From: Gemmatimonadota bacterium
Lineage (GTDB): Bacteria; Gemmatimonadota; Gemmatimonadetes; Longimicrobiales; Gaopeijiaceae
Length of the DNA stretch: 64,000 nucleotides
Reading direction: 5' to 3'
Assembly: GCA_022826565.1 (NCBI GenBank)
Contig: JAJDUP010000035.1
Coordinates: forward strand, 310,001 to 374,000
Part shown: in pieces, positions 34,348 to 43,213 of the stretch
Position numbering within the stretch: position 1 is the first letter of the stretch
Layout: the number at the start of each line of letters is the position of its first letter
Notes under the pieces: generated by a model
What the model saw: the letters and a program-made list of their open reading frames with translations, nothing else
The model's database searches: none
Told to the model about the DNA's origin: nothing
Translations under genes and position numbers: made by a program

Positions 34348-34809
34348 ATGGCGGACAGCGACGCGGCGGACAGCGACGCGCGCGACATGGCGGACAGCCA
34401 CATCCTCGAGCTGGGACGGAAGATACTCGCTTCGCAGCCCTTCAGCGTCTTTCTGGGCGCCGAATTGCTCGGTCTGTGCCCCGGGACAGCCGAACTGCGG
34501 ATTCCGATTCGTCCGGCACTCGGGCAGCAACATGGGTTCGTGCACGGCGGCATCGTCAGTTACGCGGCCGACAATGCCCTCACCTTTGCGGGCGGCAGTG
34601 TCCTGGGAACCGCTGTCGTGACTTCCGAATTCAAGATCAACTACGTCAAGCCGGCCGGGGGCGAGTTTCTCGTGGCCCGCGCCGGCGTCGTCCACCATGG
34701 AAAGCGGCAGGCCGTCTGCCGCTGCGACGTCTTCGCAGTGGACCAGGGAGTGGAAACGCTTTGCGCAACCGCGCAGGGCACGATCGTCAGGTTGTCGATT
34801 CCCGGCTGA
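34348..34809 (+). CDS. PaaI-type hotdog thioesterase
   Basis: 153 residues. The hotdog signature HGFVHGGIVSYAADNALTFA matches the PaaI HGG motif, then TSEFKINYVKPAGGEFLVAR and AQGTIVRLSI. It probably hydrolyses aryl- or acyl-CoA. The ATG at 34348 follows GGAAGG by 11 bases; an internal ATG at 34387 is a possible alternative, and the residues between are a short acidic repeat (ADSDAADSDAR). It stands alone between minus-strand genes. Confidence 0.88.
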   Translation: MADSDAADSDARDMADSHILELGRKILASQPFSVFLGAELLGLCPGTAELRIPIRPALGQQHGFVHGGIVSYAADNALTFAGGSVLGTAVVTSEFKINYVKPAGGEFLVARAGVVHHGKRQAVCRCDVFAVDQGVETLCATAQGTIVRLSIPG

Positions 34810-34896
34810 AGGGCGACCTGGCAGCCGTAGCGGAGGCGACTTGGGCGGACGCGACCAGACGGACTCGGCGGAGGCCGATCCGAGTAGCCCCTTTCC

Positions 34897-35757
34897 TCAG
34901 GAGCCCCCTCGATCAAAGCAGGACAACCTGATGCGCCCGTTCTTCCCCCCGAGCGCGCAGTCATCGAGATGGCGTCCCTGATTGCGCATCCTTCTCAAGC
35001 TGCGTCTCATGTCGCGGATCTCGTCTCTCACGAAGGACTGATACTCCTCCGGGGAGACCATCCGTCCCTCGTCCGCTGGCGGGACGATCTGCTCCTCGGC
35101 GCCATCCAGCGAGACCGCCGTGGCGCCGTAGACGGTGCTGCCGCCGTTCAGTGACAGCACCAGGATCATCCCGGGCAAGCCGCCATGGAGTGCCGGACCT
35201 GCCTGGACAGGAATGTCGGGAGCGAACCAGGCGACCATCTCGCCGCTGTCCGACAGTGCCGTGGCCCTCCTCACCCGATAGCCCGCATGCGTGCGCTGAT
35301 CATCGGTGAGCCGCCAGTCGACGCTGGGCGGGGCATCCGTGCGCAACACCTCCTCAAACGCTTCGAGCACCCTGACCCCGGGGGCGCCGTCGGAGCCTGA
35401 GTAGGCCCGCGTCACCGCATTCTCCTGGCTGGCGACAATGGATTCGGATATCTCGACCACGATATCGAGGTTGGCGTGTGTCATGGGGAACACCGCAGGA
35501 GGGGATTCCTCGCCCTGGTCGTCCGGTGCCGGAACCATCAGAGACGCCGACTGATTGAAATGAAGCAGGAAGGATCGCTCCCTCGCCTCGGCGAGCCTGC
35601 TTCGGACCTCCGCCATCCCCCCCGGCACTTCGACGTCGGCGGTGGCTACGCGCGTGTAGGTGATGGTCCCGCTCTGGGCATCGGCCACGCCGGTTGACGC
35701 AATCGCGAACGCCAAAAGGGCAGTCAGATGCACGCCGCACTCAGCCTGCTGTTTCAT
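34897..35757 (-). CDS. GLPGLI family secreted protein, copy 2
   Basis: 286 residues from ATG 35757. The signal peptide (VHLTALLAFAIASTGVADAQ) leads to GTITYTRVATADVEV, and the family signature HGGLPGMILVLSLNGGS sits near the middle of the second half. The GLPGLI family was first recognised in Bacteroidetes; the function is unknown. The C-terminus (RDEIRDMRRSLRRMRNQGRH) is basic. It follows the outer-membrane receptor gene by 41 bases on the same strand and is paired with a second GLPGLI gene on the other side of it. Confidence 0.88.
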   Translation of the reverse strand: MKQQAECGVHLTALLAFAIASTGVADAQSGTITYTRVATADVEVPGGMAEVRSRLAEARERSFLLHFNQSASLMVPAPDDQGEESPPAVFPMTHANLDIVVEISESIVASQENAVTRAYSGSDGAPGVRVLEAFEEVLRTDAPPSVDWRLTDDQRTHAGYRVRRATALSDSGEMVAWFAPDIPVQAGPALHGGLPGMILVLSLNGGSTVYGATAVSLDGAEEQIVPPADEGRMVSPEEYQSFVRDEIRDMRRSLRRMRNQGRHLDDCALGGKNGRIRLSCFDRGGS

Positions 35758-35797
35758 TCCGGAATCCCTCGCTCTTTGGTCGGATCGGTGGTCAAAC

Positions 35798-38590
35798 CTA
35801 ACGCCGTCCGCCGCGTCCGCCCCCACGTCTAACCCCACGCCCACCCATTTGGTTCCCCAGCCGGTACATCACCCGCAGCATGAAGTACTGCCCCAGCGAC
35901 TCCGTCCGCGATTCCTCGATGAAGCTGGATGAATTCGTGACCGCGACGCCCTGATTCTGGTTCAGCAGATCGTAGGCCTGAATCTCGATCTCGGCGCGTT
36001 CGTCGAGCACGCGCCGGGTGATCGAGGCGTCCCAGCGAGCGATATTGCGCGATTCCGCGAACAGGCCCTGATCGTAGGTGCGGTAGCGGAAGTCGGTCTC
36101 CAGCTCCCAGCCGCCGAGGTAGAAGGTCGCCTCGCCGCGGTACTGGCTGTTCAGGTAGTTGCGGTTGAGTTCCTGGTTCAGCGAGTACTCGACGTCGTTC
36201 AGGCTGAAGTCGGCGGTCAGCTCCACATCGAAGCGGTCCTTGACGCGGTTTTCCACGCTCACCTCGAAGGTGTTGCGCAGGATCTGGCTCTCGTTGGCGG
36301 CCAGATTGATCAACTCCGTCCCCTGGGAGTAGGTAATGCGGTATTCCAGGTCGAGTTCGATGCCCAGTCGCCGAATCGGCGTGCCGAAGTTCGCCCCCAG
36401 ATTACTCGACCATTCACCATCGGTGTTGATCGGCATCCGCGTCTGGAACCCGCGTTCGTCGAAGATGCGCGACGTGGAAATGCTGTTGTGGTTGTAGTCG
36501 AGGCCGGCAAACGTAAAGAAGTTGATGAAGCTGAACTGGTCGAAGAAACGGTATTCGGCGTCGACCGAATGCTCGTACTCGGGGCGCAGGTCCGGATTGC
36601 CCGAGTAGACGTTGAGGGGATCGCGGTTGTCGGAATAGGGCTGGAGCTGCGTGAGCGACGGCTCGCGGCTGCGGCCGTTGTATCGGACCTCCACGTTCTG
36701 GCCGTCCTTGATCTCGTTCTTGAAACGGGCATTCGCCAGCAGGTGCGTGTAGCCGTTCTCGATGGTCTGGTCCCGGTCCAGGATGACGCCTTCGAGCTGC
36801 GATCGCTGCAGGCGGAGTCCGACGGTGAACCAGCGGAGATCGTCGTCGTGGCTGTAGCGTGCGCCGCCCTGGAGATAGGTGTAGGCCCGCTCGAATCCGG
36901 AACTCAGACGGTCGTTGAAGACAGACGCGCCACCGACGAGGTCGTAGACCGAGTTGTCGCGGTCTTCACGAGTCCAGTTGCGCTGGCCAAACACCTCCAT
37001 GGTGTGACCCTCGGAGAGCGGTTGCGTCAGCGACAGGCGCGCCGAGTTGTTCCAGGTGCGCCCCACCCGTGACTGTTCCTGCAGGATCTCCTCGAGATCC
37101 CCGTCGCGCTCGCGCTGTCCCCGCACTTCACCCGTGACGACAGACGACAGGTCGGAGGAGAGATCGGAATCCTGCAGGCCGCTTCTGACCTCGGCAACCA
37201 GGCTGCGGCCGTTCTCGTTTAGCCGCTTGCGCCACGTCAGTCGCGCGTTGCCGCCCAGGTCGTCCCCGTCCACGAGGTAGTCCGTGGTGGCCGAATTGAG
37301 CATGCTGCCGCTCAGGGTGTGCGTCTGCCGGTTCGCGAAGGAGGTCATCGAGGAAGCGCGTGTGTTTCCGTCCATGCGCAGCCGCAGGTCGTGACCGTCC
37401 GAGATGGTGTACTGCGCGTTCAGATTGAGACGGTGACGCCGATTGCCGGTCTCCTGGTTGCTGGTCTGGTCCACCAGCGATGCGACATCCGAGCCGAAGA
37501 GCGCCTGCTGCTGAAGCGTCCTGTCCTGCGAATTGTCGAGCTGGCTGATGAAGTAGCTCCCCCTCAGCCAGGTGTCGTCGTCTCCGAAATCCCGGCTCGC
37601 GTTGACCCCGAGGCTGATGGCCTCGGTGAAACCGTCGTTGGAGCCGCCACCCCGCCTTCCACCGGCGAAGTCCGCGAAGTCGCGCCAGTTGAAACCCGCA
37701 TTGTTGACGTTGTTGGCGTTGGCGGTCAGCGACAGCTGGGTATTCGGCGAGAAGCGGTTCAGCGTCAGCGACCCGTCGTAGCGGGCCTCGTTGCCCACCG
37801 GCCCGGTGAGGCGCCCCTGGTTGTCCACATCGCCGCCGACGCCCCCTCTGGCGCGGCCGAAGTATCCGCTGCGGGCCTCCTCCTTCAGCTTGAGGTCGAT
37901 CGTGCGCTCTTCCTCGCCGTCGGGGATCCCGGTGAACTCGGCCATGTCGGACTGCTTGTCGTAGACGGCGACCTGCGCGACCGCGTCGGCCGGAAGGTTC
38001 TGCGTGGCGACCGTCGCGTCCCCGCTGAAGAACTCCCTGCCGTCGACCAGGACGTTCTGGACCTCCTCGCCCTGCGCCGTGATCGTGCCGTCCGCGTCGA
38101 CCTCGATCCCCGGGAGTCTCTCCAGCAGATCTTCCACCGTGGCGTTGGGAGGCGTCGGAAACGCCAGCACGTTGTAGCTGAGTGTGTCGCGCCGGTTGAC
38201 GAAGGGCACGTGCTCGACGCTGACGACCAGCGAGTCCATCTCCAGCGCCGTGAGCGACAGCGCAACCTCCCCGGCGTCCACGTCGGCGTTGGTGATGTCG
38301 AAGTCGCGGCGCAGCGTCTGATAACCGATGAGCGTGACCTGCAGGATGTACTCGCCCGCGGCCAGCCCGGGGATCGCAAATGTCCCGTCACCGCGGCTCA
38401 GCGCGTACCGGGCCAGAACCGAGTCCGGCCGCGTCAGCGCGACCACCATGGCGTTCTGCAGGCCCGTTCCGAGAGAGTCGGCGACCGTGCCCCGGACCTG
38501 GTACTGCCGCTCCTCTTCCTGCGCGTTCAGGGGGACGGCCATCGAGAAGCAGGCCGTCCACAAGACCAGAAACCTCATTGTGCGGCCCAC
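35798..38590 (-). CDS. TonB-dependent-receptor-like outer membrane beta-barrel protein
   Basis: About 930 residues. The signal peptide is FLVLWTACFSMAVPLNAQ. A carboxypeptidase-regulatory-like domain (YQVRGTVADSLGTGLQNAMV) is followed by a plug-like domain (ATVEDLLERLPGIEVDADG, EVQNVLVDGREFFSGD), then a long beta-barrel of the OMP_b-brl_3 type, ending in many barrel strands (YFMLRVMYRLGNQMGG). It lacks an obvious TonB box but fits the SusC-like outer-membrane transporter group. GTG 38590 is chosen because AGGAGG lies 5 bases upstream; ATG 38578 is the alternative. Both neighbours encode GLPGLI proteins, suggesting a joint surface complex. Confidence 0.88.
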   Translation of the reverse strand: MGRTMRFLVLWTACFSMAVPLNAQEEERQYQVRGTVADSLGTGLQNAMVVALTRPDSVLARYALSRGDGTFAIPGLAAGEYILQVTLIGYQTLRRDFDITNADVDAGEVALSLTALEMDSLVVSVEHVPFVNRRDTLSYNVLAFPTPPNATVEDLLERLPGIEVDADGTITAQGEEVQNVLVDGREFFSGDATVATQNLPADAVAQVAVYDKQSDMAEFTGIPDGEEERTIDLKLKEEARSGYFGRARGGVGGDVDNQGRLTGPVGNEARYDGSLTLNRFSPNTQLSLTANANNVNNAGFNWRDFADFAGGRRGGGSNDGFTEAISLGVNASRDFGDDDTWLRGSYFISQLDNSQDRTLQQQALFGSDVASLVDQTSNQETGNRRHRLNLNAQYTISDGHDLRLRMDGNTRASSMTSFANRQTHTLSGSMLNSATTDYLVDGDDLGGNARLTWRKRLNENGRSLVAEVRSGLQDSDLSSDLSSVVTGEVRGQRERDGDLEEILQEQSRVGRTWNNSARLSLTQPLSEGHTMEVFGQRNWTREDRDNSVYDLVGGASVFNDRLSSGFERAYTYLQGGARYSHDDDLRWFTVGLRLQRSQLEGVILDRDQTIENGYTHLLANARFKNEIKDGQNVEVRYNGRSREPSLTQLQPYSDNRDPLNVYSGNPDLRPEYEHSVDAEYRFFDQFSFINFFTFAGLDYNHNSISTSRIFDERGFQTRMPINTDGEWSSNLGANFGTPIRRLGIELDLEYRITYSQGTELINLAANESQILRNTFEVSVENRVKDRFDVELTADFSLNDVEYSLNQELNRNYLNSQYRGEATFYLGGWELETDFRYRTYDQGLFAESRNIARWDASITRRVLDERAEIEIQAYDLLNQNQGVAVTNSSSFIEESRTESLGQYFMLRVMYRLGNQMGGRGVRRGGGRGGRR

Positions 38591-38599
38591 GGCCACCTC

Positions 38600-39340
38600 C
38601 TACTCACGGCCGCCTCCACGACGCCCATACAACTGTTCCAGTTCGTCGAGCTTGTCCTCGACAATTGCTTCATACTCTTCGCGCGACACTTCGTCGCCGA
38701 CCTCCGGCGCGCGAATCAGCCCCGCGTCCACCTCACCAAGCACGACCTCTGTCGCGAAGTACTGGGTGCGCCCACCGTCCACCGACAGGACCAGGATCAT
38801 GCCCGGCAGACCGCCATAGGACCCTGGGCCACCCGGGACCGGGATCACGGGTGTGAACCACGCCTCGATCGACGTCCCGCCGTGCTCGGCCGTCGCCTTC
38901 ATCACCAGATGCCCGAGGTGCTCCGCCTGTTCGCTCGTGAGACGCCAGGCATAGGCCGGCGGCGGGCCCGAAACGCGGAAGTCGCGCCCGAAAAACTCGC
39001 GCGTCTCCACCGCCGTCCCTTCCCCGTAGCTCACCCAGGCGCTGCGAACGACTTCGAGATCGGAGCGCGAGGCCGATCGCGTCTTCAGCCTCTCCAGCCG
39101 TCCCCGCCACCAGCCGGTCAGCTGGCCCTCACCGGCCTCTTCCCCGCTGGCCGGAGTCATCAGTGATTCCGCCGGCCCGAAGCGAAGGAGCAGCGTGCTG
39201 GTCTCGTTATCGGGGATTTCGTCCTTCCAATCCTCGGGAATCTCGAAGCCGTGCTGCTGGGAATAGGTGTAGGTGATGGTCCCCTGCTGCGCGGTCAGCG
39301 CAGTCGGGATCAGGAGGGCGAGGGCGATGCTGCGAGTCAT
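38600..39340 (-). CDS. GLPGLI family secreted protein, copy 1
   Basis: 246 residues from ATG 39340. The signal peptide (MTRSIALALLIPTALTAQQG) flows into GTITYTYSQQHGFEIPEDW, like copy 2. The signature YGGLPGMILVLSVDGGRTQY is near residue 190, and the C-terminus is short and arginine-rich (LEQLYGRRGGGRE). It lies 10 bases before the receptor gene, so both are co-translated. The two GLPGLI copies align along their length but are well diverged. Confidence 0.88.
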   Translation of the reverse strand: MTRSIALALLIPTALTAQQGTITYTYSQQHGFEIPEDWKDEIPDNETSTLLLRFGPAESLMTPASGEEAGEGQLTGWWRGRLERLKTRSASRSDLEVVRSAWVSYGEGTAVETREFFGRDFRVSGPPPAYAWRLTSEQAEHLGHLVMKATAEHGGTSIEAWFTPVIPVPGGPGSYGGLPGMILVLSVDGGRTQYFATEVVLGEVDAGLIRAPEVGDEVSREEYEAIVEDKLDELEQLYGRRGGGRE

Positions 39341-39481
39341 ACCAGTTAAGACAGCCAGCATCGAAAAAACGTTCCGCAAGCGAGCGATACACAGCGGCTC
39401 GGCCAGCCGCGCCGTCCACATGCGACCGGCTTCATTGCCCACGACGGGCCCCTTTCGCCGGGATTCGTGCCCTTGCCGGAT

Positions 39482-39511
39482 ATATGGTAACCATATACCA
39501 TATATACCATG
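39482..39511 (+). promoter_or_regulatory. Antitoxin operator/promoter with ATATGGT-A-ACCATAT palindrome
   Basis: ATATGGTAACCATAT (39482-39496) is a perfect 15-base palindrome, followed immediately by two CCATATA direct repeats running into the ATG at 39509. The all-AT patch has no room for a Shine-Dalgarno sequence. Ribbon-helix-helix antitoxins bind such repeats, so this is probably the autoregulatory site of the antitoxin-VapC pair. Confidence 0.6.
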
Positions 39512-39823
39512 AAGACGATCAAGACGACGGTGTACCTGAACGTGGCGGACTACCGGAAGCTGAAGTCGATGGCGAGCGACGAGGGGCGGTCGGCGGCGGA
39601 GCTGGTGCGCGAGGCGGTGGCGGAGTATGCGGCGAAGGCGACGGAGCGCGAGTGGCCGAGGTGCTTCGGAATGGGTGACAGCGGCGATCCGCACTTCGCG
39701 GAGAATTACGAAGACTACCTGGACGGTTTCGGTGAAGATGGCCTGGAGGACTACAACTGGCCCGAGGCGGACGAGCGTCTCGGGGACGATTCCGGGACGA
39801 AGCCGGCAGGTTTGGGCGAGTAA
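39509..39823 (+). CDS. Ribbon-helix-helix antitoxin of a VapC pair
   Basis: 104 residues. The N-terminal RHH fold reads IKTTVYLNVADYRKLKSMA, then RSAAELVREAVAEYA, as in CopG-type antitoxins. The unusually long acidic C-terminus (HFAENYEDYLDGFGEDGLED and beyond) would mask the toxin. The ATG follows an AT-rich palindrome. The PIN toxin starts 6 bases after the stop. Confidence 0.85.
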   Translation: MKTIKTTVYLNVADYRKLKSMASDEGRSAAELVREAVAEYAAKATEREWPRCFGMGDSGDPHFAENYEDYLDGFGEDGLEDYNWPEADERLGDDSGTKPAGLGE

Positions 39824-39829
39824 CCGGCT

Positions 39830-40243
39830 TTGGTAGTCGTGGACACGAGCGCCTTGCTGGCGCTAATGGACGGCGAGAATTCACAGCGCGCGTTGCTTCG
39901 ATCGGCGTTGCGGGCGGATCCGCGTGGCTGGGTCATTCCGTGGGCCGTCCTGCCCGAATTGGACTACATGGTTGCCAGGCGCCTGGGCCGGGCCACAGTC
40001 GCGGCGTTCCGCGCCGATCTGGCCGAAGGGCGGTTGCCGATCGAGTGGGGGGGTGCAACCGACCTGCACAGGGCCCTGGAGCTTGACCGCGCTTATCGCG
40101 ACCTCTCGCTGGGTCTGGTCGATGGCATCGTCATGGCTGTTGCGGAGCGGTTGGAGGCGCGGGCGATCCTGACGCTCGACCTCCGGGATTTCGGAGCGGT
40201 TACCCTGAAAGGCCGTCCCGCAATCTGGCCACGGGATCTTTAG
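39830..40243 (+). CDS. VapC-type PIN-domain toxin
   Basis: 137 residues. PIN acidic motifs are VVVDTSALLALMD, PWAVLPELDYMVARRL, GLVDGIVMAVAERL and ILTLDLRDFGAV. The likely start is a TTG at 39830 (MVVVDTS); no nearby ATG gives the family N-terminus, and the neighbour's stop is 6 bases away. It cleaves RNA when free of its RHH antitoxin. It converges with the GH109 gene, 12 bases away. Confidence 0.88.
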   Translation: MVVVDTSALLALMDGENSQRALLRSALRADPRGWVIPWAVLPELDYMVARRLGRATVAAFRADLAEGRLPIEWGGATDLHRALELDRAYRDLSLGLVDGIVMAVAERLEARAILTLDLRDFGAVTLKGRPAIWPRDL

Positions 40244-40255
40244 AAGCACCGCCCC

Positions 40256-41686
40256 CTACGCCCCCACCACCGGCCAGGGCGCCCACTCCCTCCATTGCCC
40301 CCGCGTAAAGTCCGGGAACTCCACCGGCGCGCTCCCGTTCGCCACGCTGATCTCGGACAGCTCGCACACCGCGCTCAGCGCCGCCGCGTCATACACGTTC
40401 ATGTCGAGCGGCAGACCCTCCCGCAGGCACTTGATGAGCCGGTAGTCCTCCATGAAGTCCATGCCGCCGTGGCCCGCGCCGATCGAGGCCTCGCGGAGCG
40501 CGCGCCACAGGGGGTGCTCGAACTCGTCGTACCAGGTCTCGGCTTCCTCCCAGCGGTGCGAGGGACTGCGGCCCTCGATGTAGACGCGGTCCGGATAGCC
40601 CTGGAAGATGCCGCGCGTACCCTGGACCTTGTTGATGCGGTCGTAGGGGCGCGGGAGGTTGGTGTCGTGGGCGACGTAGATGGTCTTGCCGAGGGCGGTC
40701 TGGATGAGGCTGCCGTTCACGTCGCCCAGGGCGAAGGTCTCGGCGCGCTTGGGGTGGCCTTCCGGGTAGTGGGTCGCCGCCCATTCCTGCAGCCCGCGCG
40801 AGGGACTGCTCATTGAAACGAGGGTGGCGAAGCGGTCGCCGCGGTTGATGTCCATGCAGTTGGCGACGGGGCCGAGGCCGTGTGTGGGATAGAGGTTGCC
40901 GTTGCGGGTCCAGGAGTGGTCGCGGCGCCAGAGTCCCTCGCCTTCGTCGGCGAACTTGATGCCGCGGAGGTCGTGGAGGTAGCCGCACTCGGCGTGGAGA
41001 ATCTCGCCGAGCAGGCCCTGCCGCACGAGGTTCAGGCAGAGCAGCTCGGGGCGCCCGTAGTTGACGTTCTCCATCATCGCGCAATGGCGGCCGGTGCGCT
41101 CGGCGGTCTCGACCAGGCGCCAGCAGTCCTCGAGGGTGTACGCGGCGGGGACTTCGGTGGCCGCATGCTTGCCGTTCTCCATGGCGGCGACGCAGATGGG
41201 GACGTGCCAGCGCCATGGGGTCGCGTTGTAGACGAGGTCCAGGTCGGCCTCGGCGCAGAGGCGCTCGAAGTCGGTGTCGCCGCCGGTGTAGAGAGTCGGC
41301 CTGGGGTGTCCCGCCTCCTCGATGATGTCGGCTGCGCGCTCGGCATGGGCCTCGCGGATGTCGCAAACGGCCGTGACCGCGCACCCGTCGATGCGGACCA
41401 GATTGCGTACGTGGGCCGTGCCCATGCCGCCCACGCCGACGTAGCCGATGCGGACGTTGTCGATGGCGGGGGCGGCCAGAGGGTGGTCGGGTGGGCTGGC
41501 GAGAGAGCCGGGCACCGAGGCCGCTCCAGCCATGGCGTCCTGGCCGGCGCCAGGGTCGCCGCAGCCCGTGACGGCGCCTGCTGCGACGCCGAGGGCGCCG
41601 ACCTTGAGGAAGTCGCGCCGGTCGAGGCCGGTCGCGTCGAATCCGGCTGCCGCGCGGCCGGCTGTGTCCTTGCGGTCGCTCTTCAT
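40256..41686 (-). CDS. GH109-type Gfo/Idh/MocA oxidoreductase-fold glycosidase, Tat-exported
   Basis: 476 residues. The twin-arginine signal RRDFLKVGALGVAAGAV (23-39) ends at a possible lipobox (TGC). The Rossmann motif YVGVGGMGTAHVRNL binds NAD. GH109-specific blocks are GRHCAMMENVNYGRPELLCL, GYLHDLRGIKF and NGNLYPTHGLGPVANCMDIN, the latter holding the Tyr and His linked to catalysis in alpha-N-acetylgalactosaminidases. These use NAD in a redox-assisted hydrolysis. The substrate specificity is uncertain, but the match to the GH109 core is good. An MFS exporter gene lies upstream. Confidence 0.85.
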   Translation of the reverse strand: MKSDRKDTAGRAAAGFDATGLDRRDFLKVGALGVAAGAVTGCGDPGAGQDAMAGAASVPGSLASPPDHPLAAPAIDNVRIGYVGVGGMGTAHVRNLVRIDGCAVTAVCDIREAHAERAADIIEEAGHPRPTLYTGGDTDFERLCAEADLDLVYNATPWRWHVPICVAAMENGKHAATEVPAAYTLEDCWRLVETAERTGRHCAMMENVNYGRPELLCLNLVRQGLLGEILHAECGYLHDLRGIKFADEGEGLWRRDHSWTRNGNLYPTHGLGPVANCMDINRGDRFATLVSMSSPSRGLQEWAATHYPEGHPKRAETFALGDVNGSLIQTALGKTIYVAHDTNLPRPYDRINKVQGTRGIFQGYPDRVYIEGRSPSHRWEEAETWYDEFEHPLWRALREASIGAGHGGMDFMEDYRLIKCLREGLPLDMNVYDAAALSAVCELSEISVANGSAPVEFPDFTRGQWREWAPWPVVGA

Positions 41687-41816
41687 GCTGTCCTCGCCCT
41701 CCGTTGGTTGCCCGTTTTGGTGACATACAGCCGCAACGGCAACCGCATGTCAAGCGCGTGCGCCGTGGACGCGTCGGCGCAATGCCGCTGCCAGGGCGGA
41801 GATGTACGGGCGCCGG

Positions 41817-43025
41817 TCAGCCGGATCGTCCAACCGGCATCCACTTGAGGCCCGGGTGCAGCGCCAGCAGAGCCGCCAGTCCCGCAAACGGCATCGACAT
41901 TAGCGTCGCCCAGTGAGGGCCCGTCACATCCGCGACCACGCCCGTCCCCATGACCCCCAGCGCACCAACCGTCCACGCCAGCCCCATCACGATCCCCGAA
42001 CTGGCTCCGGGTGCGCGCGGCGACATCTCCTGCGCCATGACGACGATGGGCGGCAGGGTCGCCATCCCCAGAAAGCCCGCCGAGGCGATCGCGACGAAGC
42101 CGAGGGCGTTCCAGGGTCCGAACCAGACGGCGGCCAGATGCGCCGGGAGCGCGAGCGCGCACAGCAGGAAGAGCAGGCGAGGCCGGTCCATGCGGTCGGC
42201 CAGGAAGCCGCCCGTGAGCGTACCGAACGCCTGCGCTCCCAGGTAGACCGAGAGCGCCGCCGCGCCCAGTGTCTCCGACCCTCCCATCTCCGCGACAATG
42301 ATCGGCTCCATGGTGAGAAAGGCGCGTTGCACGAACGCCATGATCGAGCTCACCCCGAAGATGATCCCCAACGGGCCCGCAAGCTGCCGCAAGACGTACG
42401 ACGGTGGGGGCGCCGGGGGTGCGCTACGGGCCTCGCCGCGCCCGCTGGGCAGGCCGAAGAAGAACAGTGGAGCCAGCAGGACGGCTGGCAACATCGCCAC
42501 CCAGAGCCGCTCCATCCCGCCCCACGTGACCAGCCCCACCGCCACGAGTGGTCCCACCGAGAAACCGACCGCGCCGCCGAAGGAGAAGATCGAGTAGCGG
42601 CCGCCGCTTCCCTTCCCGGCTGCCAGCCGCACTGCGTAGGACGCACCCGGCGGATGGAATGCTGCGCCCCCGAGTCCGCCGATGACGAGCAGCAGCATCA
42701 GGACCCAGTAGGACGGTGCAAATCCGATGAGGGATACGAAGACACCGCTGACGACCACGCCGCCCACCGCGAGCGCCCGGCGGCCGAAGCGGTCAGCCAC
42801 GTACCCGAACAACGGCTGCGGCAGCGCAGTGGCGATGGCGTACCCCGCGCCCAGAGACGCGGCGGCGGCGATGGAGATGCCGAGCCCGTCCATGATGCGG
42901 GGGAGGAGCGGCGGCACGAACGAGGCGTAGGCGTCGTTGATCGCATGCGCGAGCGCGATGATCAGGGCAATGCGGGTGGCGGATACCCCGGTGGGGTGTG
43001 CGGTCGCGTCCAGGCTGCCCGGCAT
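41817..43025 (-). CDS. MFS transporter, Fsr (fosmidomycin resistance)-like
   Basis: 402 residues from ATG 43025 with twelve hydrophobic segments. The N-terminus (RIALIIALAHAINDAYASFV, PPLLPRIMDGLGIS) and the loop GYVADRFGRRALAV are typical of the Fsr branch. PPGASYAVRLAAGKGSGGRY is also characteristic. It is a proton-driven exporter of unknown substrate. An open frame to 43229 exists but the residues before MPGSLDATAH have no family likeness. It runs divergently from the LVIVD lipoprotein across a 188-base gap. Confidence 0.88.
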   Translation of the reverse strand: MPGSLDATAHPTGVSATRIALIIALAHAINDAYASFVPPLLPRIMDGLGISIAAAASLGAGYAIATALPQPLFGYVADRFGRRALAVGGVVVSGVFVSLIGFAPSYWVLMLLLVIGGLGGAAFHPPGASYAVRLAAGKGSGGRYSIFSFGGAVGFSVGPLVAVGLVTWGGMERLWVAMLPAVLLAPLFFFGLPSGRGEARSAPPAPPPSYVLRQLAGPLGIIFGVSSIMAFVQRAFLTMEPIIVAEMGGSETLGAAALSVYLGAQAFGTLTGGFLADRMDRPRLLFLLCALALPAHLAAVWFGPWNALGFVAIASAGFLGMATLPPIVVMAQEMSPRAPGASSGIVMGLAWTVGALGVMGTGVVADVTGPHWATLMSMPFAGLAALLALHPGLKWMPVGRSG

Positions 43026-43213
43026 GAGGGGTGTTTCAGGAGTCTTCAGAGTCGAAGCAATCCTCGTCGTGGGTTCGGAATAGTGGAAACCACCAAAGGC
43101 GGTACCTAGTATGATTGGTTCGGGATGCTGCGGGAATCCACGGCATGCTCCAACGCACGGACCTTGTGAGTTGTCTTCAGGGGTGCGTTCCACCACACAA
43201 CCAGGACACCGAA

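Noticed and set aside
34348..34395. Short GCGGACAGCGAC repeats as an operator
   Set aside because: They lie within the start of the thioesterase reading frame and code for ADSD repeats; no dyad symmetry.
32837..34621. Plus-strand open frame rich in valine and glutamate
   Set aside because: Complement of the aspartate-rich FG-GAP repeats; the repetitive look is mirrored from those repeats.
37319..39166. Plus-strand open frame of 615 codons
   Set aside because: Antisense to the barrel receptor and GLPGLI genes, with no ribosome site or family.
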